Positions 6,494 through 9,190 of a stretch of 9,190 nt of DNA are shown here, piece after piece; position 1 is the first letter of the stretch, and each line of letters begins with the position of its first letter. The notes below the pieces were generated by a model. The model saw only the letters and a program-made list of their open reading frames with translations, did not search any database and was not told where the DNA came from. Made by a program: the position numbers and the translations under genes. Source of the DNA: Dehalococcoidia bacterium (GTDB lineage Bacteria > Chloroflexota > Dehalococcoidia > Dehalococcoidales > BS750m-G39); assembly GCA_004375675.1 (NCBI GenBank), contig SOKR01000031.1:1-9190 (forward strand), given 5' to 3'.

Positions 6494-7165
6494 ATGAAGG
6501 TTGTCTTTCTCCAGGATGTGCCCAATGTGGCTAAAGCCGGCGAGATAAAAGAGGTAGCCGCCGGCTACGGCCGGAACTTTCTCATTCCCCGAAAACTGGC
6601 CGCCCTGGTCAGTCCCCAGGCGATGAGCCAGGCGGAGACCAGCATCAAAACCCAGGCCGGGACAAACGAAGAACTGGTCGAGCTGGCCGGTCAGCTGGAA
6701 GGGAAAGAGGTCAGCCTCAAGGCCCACGCCGGCGCTAAAGAACGGCTTTACGGCTCAATCACCAGCGCCGACATCGCCGCCGAGCTGGAGAGTGTCACCG
6801 GGCTGGTCGTCGACAAGAGAAAAATAGAGCTGGACGAGCCTATCCGCCAGCTCGGCAGCTATGAGCTGACCATCAGGCTGGGCAAAGACATTACGCCCAA
6901 AATAAAGGTCAGCGTTATCGAAGAGGAGGCGCCCAAGGAAGAGGAGAAGGCGCCCAGGAAGGCAAAGAAGGCGGAAAAGAAGCCCGCCGAGGAAGAGAAG
7001 CCCGAGAAAGAAACTAAAGCTAAGAAAGCCAAGACGACCAAGAAGAAGGAAACCAAGGCGACCAAGGAAAAGAAGACCGCCAAGAAAGAGGAAAAGGCTC
7101 CCAAGAAAACGAAGAGGACCACGACGAAAGCCAAGACGACCAAGAAGAAAGAGGAGACGGCTTAA
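6494..7165 (+). CDS. rplI: 50S ribosomal protein L9 with a long lysine-rich tail
   Basis: L9 binds 23S rRNA near the L1 stalk base and affects frame maintenance and subunit behaviour in polysomes. The N-terminal domain is typical: MKVVFLQDVPNVAKAGEIKE and AAGYGRNFLIP (22-32), followed by a linker helix (about 42-75) and the C-terminal domain to about residue 142. The usual length is about 150, but this protein has 223 residues. Residues 143-223 form an added tail rich in Lys (31 of 81), Glu, Ala, Thr and Pro, histone-H1-like and probably disordered. The frame is open upstream to a GTG at 6461, but ATG 6494 with AGGGAG 6 nt before it begins at the conserved N-terminus. dnaB starts 3 nt after the stop, so the pair is very likely co-translated. 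Confidence 0.96.
   Translation: MKVVFLQDVPNVAKAGEIKEVAAGYGRNFLIPRKLAALVSPQAMSQAETSIKTQAGTNEELVELAGQLEGKEVSLKAHAGAKERLYGSITSADIAAELESVTGLVVDKRKIELDEPIRQLGSYELTIRLGKDITPKIKVSVIEEEAPKEEEKAPRKAKKAEKKPAEEEKPEKETKAKKAKTTKKKETKATKEKKTAKKEEKAPKKTKRTTTKAKTTKKKEETA
7024..7149 (+). repeat. Direct repeat inside the rplI tail
   Basis: An identical 24-nt sequence occurs at 7024-7047 and 7126-7149, 102 nt apart and in frame. It encodes KAKTTKKK both times and lies in a longer purine-rich, lysine-coding tract (about 6920-7160). The repeat suggests growth or shuffling of the tail by slippage or recombination. Confidence 0.8.
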
Positions 7166-7168
7166 GCC

Positions 7169-8554
7169 ATGACCAGCGAGAAGCTACCGCCGCACGATGT
7201 TGACGCCGAGGAAGCGGTAATCGGCTCACTGCTGATAGACGGGTCGGCGATATTCAAGGTTGCCCCCATACTGGTGCCGCTGGATAACAAATCGGCTTTC
7301 TACACCGAGCGCAACGCCTGGATATACGATGCCTGCCTGTCGCTCTACGAACGCGACGAAGCCATAAACCAGATAACGGTGGCTCAGGAGCTCGACCGTC
7401 AGGGGAAGCTGGAGGCTTGCGGCGGTGCCGCCTATCTGAGCCGGCTGATATCCATATGCCCCACCTCTCTCGATATCGAAGATTACGCTCAAATTGTCTA
7501 TCGCCTGGCGGTAATGCGCCGCCTGATTGATGCCGCCAGGCAGATTAATAATATCGGCCATCGGGCCGACCCGGATGTCGACAGTAGCCTCAATCGGGCG
7601 GAAGACATCCTTTTCCAGCTGCGCCACGGCCGAAGCCGAAGGGACCTCACCCATATCCGACAGGTGCTGGACACATACTTCGAGACCACCGCCCTTGAGG
7701 AAGAAGGCGCCCCCAGAGAACGATTGCCCTACGTGCTCTCCGGTTTCGCCGGACTGGATGAATTCCTGGGCGGATTCCAGCACTCCGACCTGATTATTAT
7801 CGGGGGCAGGCCGAGCATGGGGAAGACCAGCTTGGCCTTGAGCCTGGCCCGAAACGCCGCTGTAGAGCAGGGGGCTTGTGTGGCTCTGTTCAGCCTGGAG
7901 ATGGCGCGAGAGCCGCTGGTATGGCGCATACTGGCCAGCGAATCTGAGGTGGACTCCAGGCGCATCCGCCTCGGGCTCCATACCGAAGAGCAGGAAAAAC
8001 GGATAATGGATGCCATCGGCCAGCTCTCCGAAGCCAAGATATATATTGATGATACCCCCCAGCTGCGGGTGGCAGAGATGAGGAGTAAAGCCCGCCGCCT
8101 GCACTTCGAGCAGGGCATTGACATGATCATCGTTGACTACATGCAGCTGATGCAGGGGGGCAGAAGGTTTGATAACCGGGTTCAGGAGGTCAGTGAGATC
8201 TCCCGCGACCTCAAAGGGCTAGCCCGCGAGCTTAATGTGCCGCTGCTGGCGGTATCGCAGCTCAGCCGTGCCCCGGAGGGACGGGCATCCCACGAACCCC
8301 AGCTGTCCGACCTGCGTGAGAGCGGTAGCATCGAGCAGGACGCTGATGTCGTTGTCTTTGTCTACCGCGACGAATACTACTACCCCAGCAAAGAGGACTG
8401 GGAACGAGAACACCCCGGAGAAAGCTTCCCGCCACCGGCCAGTATCATTATCGCCAAGCACCGCAACGGCCCCACCGGTGAGGTCAAGCTGCTTTTCAAA
8501 CCCAAGATGGCTAAGTTTGACAATATTACCAACGAAGAACTGAGCTTATTATAA
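7169..8554 (+). CDS. dnaB: Replicative DNA helicase DnaB
   Basis: DnaB is the hexameric 5'-3' helicase that unwinds DNA at the replication fork and recruits primase. The 461 residues have the N-terminal DnaB domain (about 6-108, starting PPHDVDAEEAVIGSLL), a linker and the RecA-like ATPase domain from about 187. Walker A is GGRPSMGKT (212-220), catalytic Glu244 is in FSLEM, Walker B is MIIVDYMQLM (319-328), the sensor is SQLSR (364-368), and KHRNGPTG (430-437) carries the arginine finger. There is no intein: the P-loop and other common insertion sites are uninterrupted. It starts 3 nt after rplI, with purine-rich GAGGAG in the rplI end acting as a distant ribosome binding site. The rplI-dnaB linkage is common in bacteria. 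The following DnaD-domain gene suggests a shared role in helicase loading. Confidence 0.97.
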   Translation: MTSEKLPPHDVDAEEAVIGSLLIDGSAIFKVAPILVPLDNKSAFYTERNAWIYDACLSLYERDEAINQITVAQELDRQGKLEACGGAAYLSRLISICPTSLDIEDYAQIVYRLAVMRRLIDAARQINNIGHRADPDVDSSLNRAEDILFQLRHGRSRRDLTHIRQVLDTYFETTALEEEGAPRERLPYVLSGFAGLDEFLGGFQHSDLIIIGGRPSMGKTSLALSLARNAAVEQGACVALFSLEMAREPLVWRILASESEVDSRRIRLGLHTEEQEKRIMDAIGQLSEAKIYIDDTPQLRVAEMRSKARRLHFEQGIDMIIVDYMQLMQGGRRFDNRVQEVSEISRDLKGLARELNVPLLAVSQLSRAPEGRASHEPQLSDLRESGSIEQDADVVVFVYRDEYYYPSKEDWEREHPGESFPPPASIIIAKHRNGPTGEVKLLFKPKMAKFDNITNEELSLL

Positions 8555-8577
8555 GACTCGTATCGGTTTAGGTGACT

Positions 8578-9190
8578 ATGGAGCAATTTAAAGGTTTCCC
8601 GGCTAAGTCGCAGTTTACCGCCGTGCCCAACGCTTTCTTCAGCGCGCTGCTGCCCCAGATTAGTGATATCGCTGAGCTGAAAACAACCCTCCATATTTTT
8701 CAGGCGCTCTACCAGAAGCGGGGCTATCCCCGCTTTACCAGCTACCAGGAGCTTCTGGCTAACAAGAGCCTGATGAGCAGCCTTAAAGAAGTGAAAGGAC
8801 CGCCAGCTGAGGCACTGCGTAACGCCCTGGAAATGGCTACCCGGCGGGGGACTATCCTTCACCTGGCGCTGGACCGGGACGGCCAGACCGAGGACATCTA
8901 CCTGGTCAACGACGAGCGAGGCAGGCAGGCCATGGCTAAGATTCAAGCTGGTGAGCTTAAGTTGAGCGGACTTAAACTAAAAGAGCCCGCCCTGATTGAC
9001 GCCGAGGAGCCGCCCGATATTTTCACCCTTTACGAACAGAACATCGGCATGCTCACCCCGATGATTGCTGAAGAGCTGCGTGATGCCCTCAAAGTCTATC
9101 CCGAAAGCTGGATTAGAGATGCAATCAAGGAAGCTGTTAACCAAAACATACGTAAAAAGAGCTACATTTTAGCCATTTTAGAACGCTGGA
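8578..9190 (+). CDS. DnaD-domain primosome-like protein, partial (C-terminus beyond window)
   Basis: The reading frame stays open from ATG 8578 to the window end (204 codons). The N-terminal part (about 10-115) has mixed helix and strand character compatible with the winged-helix domain of DnaD/DnaB primosome proteins. Residues 148-204 match the DnaD C-terminal (DnaB_2) domain well: FTLYEQNIGMLTPMIAEEL, then YPESWIRDAIKEAV and the closing YILAILERW, the family's YxxxIL..W signature. In Bacillus, DnaD helps load the replicative helicase during initiation and restart. Here it lies 23 nt after dnaB in the same direction, with GGTG upstream of the ATG. Phage-type DnaD proteins are also possible, but the core-genome context favours a chromosomal role. 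The domain is clear; function in this lineage is inferred. Confidence 0.88.
   Translation, partial: MEQFKGFPAKSQFTAVPNAFFSALLPQISDIAELKTTLHIFQALYQKRGYPRFTSYQELLANKSLMSSLKEVKGPPAEALRNALEMATRRGTILHLALDRDGQTEDIYLVNDERGRQAMAKIQAGELKLSGLKLKEPALIDAEEPPDIFTLYEQNIGMLTPMIAEELRDALKVYPESWIRDAIKEAVNQNIRKKSYILAILERW

Noticed and set aside
7226..8104. Long open frame of 292 codons on the minus strand inside dnaB
   Set aside because: It lies fully antisense to a DnaB with all motifs intact, shows no recognisable domain and is explained by GC-rich third positions.
1..9190. Mobile element, CRISPR array, tRNA, toxin-antitoxin or defence genes
   Set aside because: Nearly all bases are covered by recognisable core genes, gaps are short, and no repeats, transposase motifs or tRNA-like folds were seen.

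Overview
The window is a stretch of bacterial core genome with eight complete genes and two cut by the window edges. The protein set (short-N-terminus IF-2, NusA with a charged tail, PlsX, ribosomal protein L9 with a lysine-rich tail, and DnaB followed by a DnaD-domain protein) and the 2-hydroxyacyl-CoA dehydratase-type activase suggest an anaerobic bacterium. My best guess is an uncultivated member of the Dehalococcoidia (Chloroflexota). This rests on the general look of the proteins, not on a search.

Layout. Bases 1-2581 lie on the minus strand and form the transcription/translation cluster nusA - ylxR - infB, with gaps of about 10 nt; infB runs off the left edge. No rimP lies immediately upstream of nusA. 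Instead nusA heads the operon, behind a strong promoter-like sequence (2686-2714). A terminator-like hairpin (2625-2651) lies between that promoter and the nusA start and could act as an attenuator. A 270-nt divergent intergenic region (2582-2851) separates this operon from everything to its right, which is all on the plus strand.

Plus strand. First comes an M20-family amidohydrolase with a TTG start (2852-4024). Next is an ASKHA-type [4Fe-4S] activase of the 2-hydroxyacyl-CoA dehydratase / benzoyl-CoA reductase type (4081-5046), which has an extra C-terminal cysteine cluster. Then come plsX (phospholipid synthesis), overlapped by trxA, and after a 113-nt gap rplI - dnaB - dnaD-like, which runs off the right edge. 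The last three join ribosome function to replicative helicase action. DnaB and the DnaD-domain protein next to it are plausible partners in helicase loading or primosome assembly.

How unusual it is. I see no mobile element, CRISPR array, tRNA, rRNA or foreign island. No stretch of more than 300 nt lacks a gene. The points worth a second look are small: the leader hairpin before nusA, an Asp-to-Asn change in the IF-2 P-loop, a CRPC thioredoxin active site, an orphan activase with extra cysteines, and a histone-H1-like tail on L9. I found no convincing new multi-gene system.
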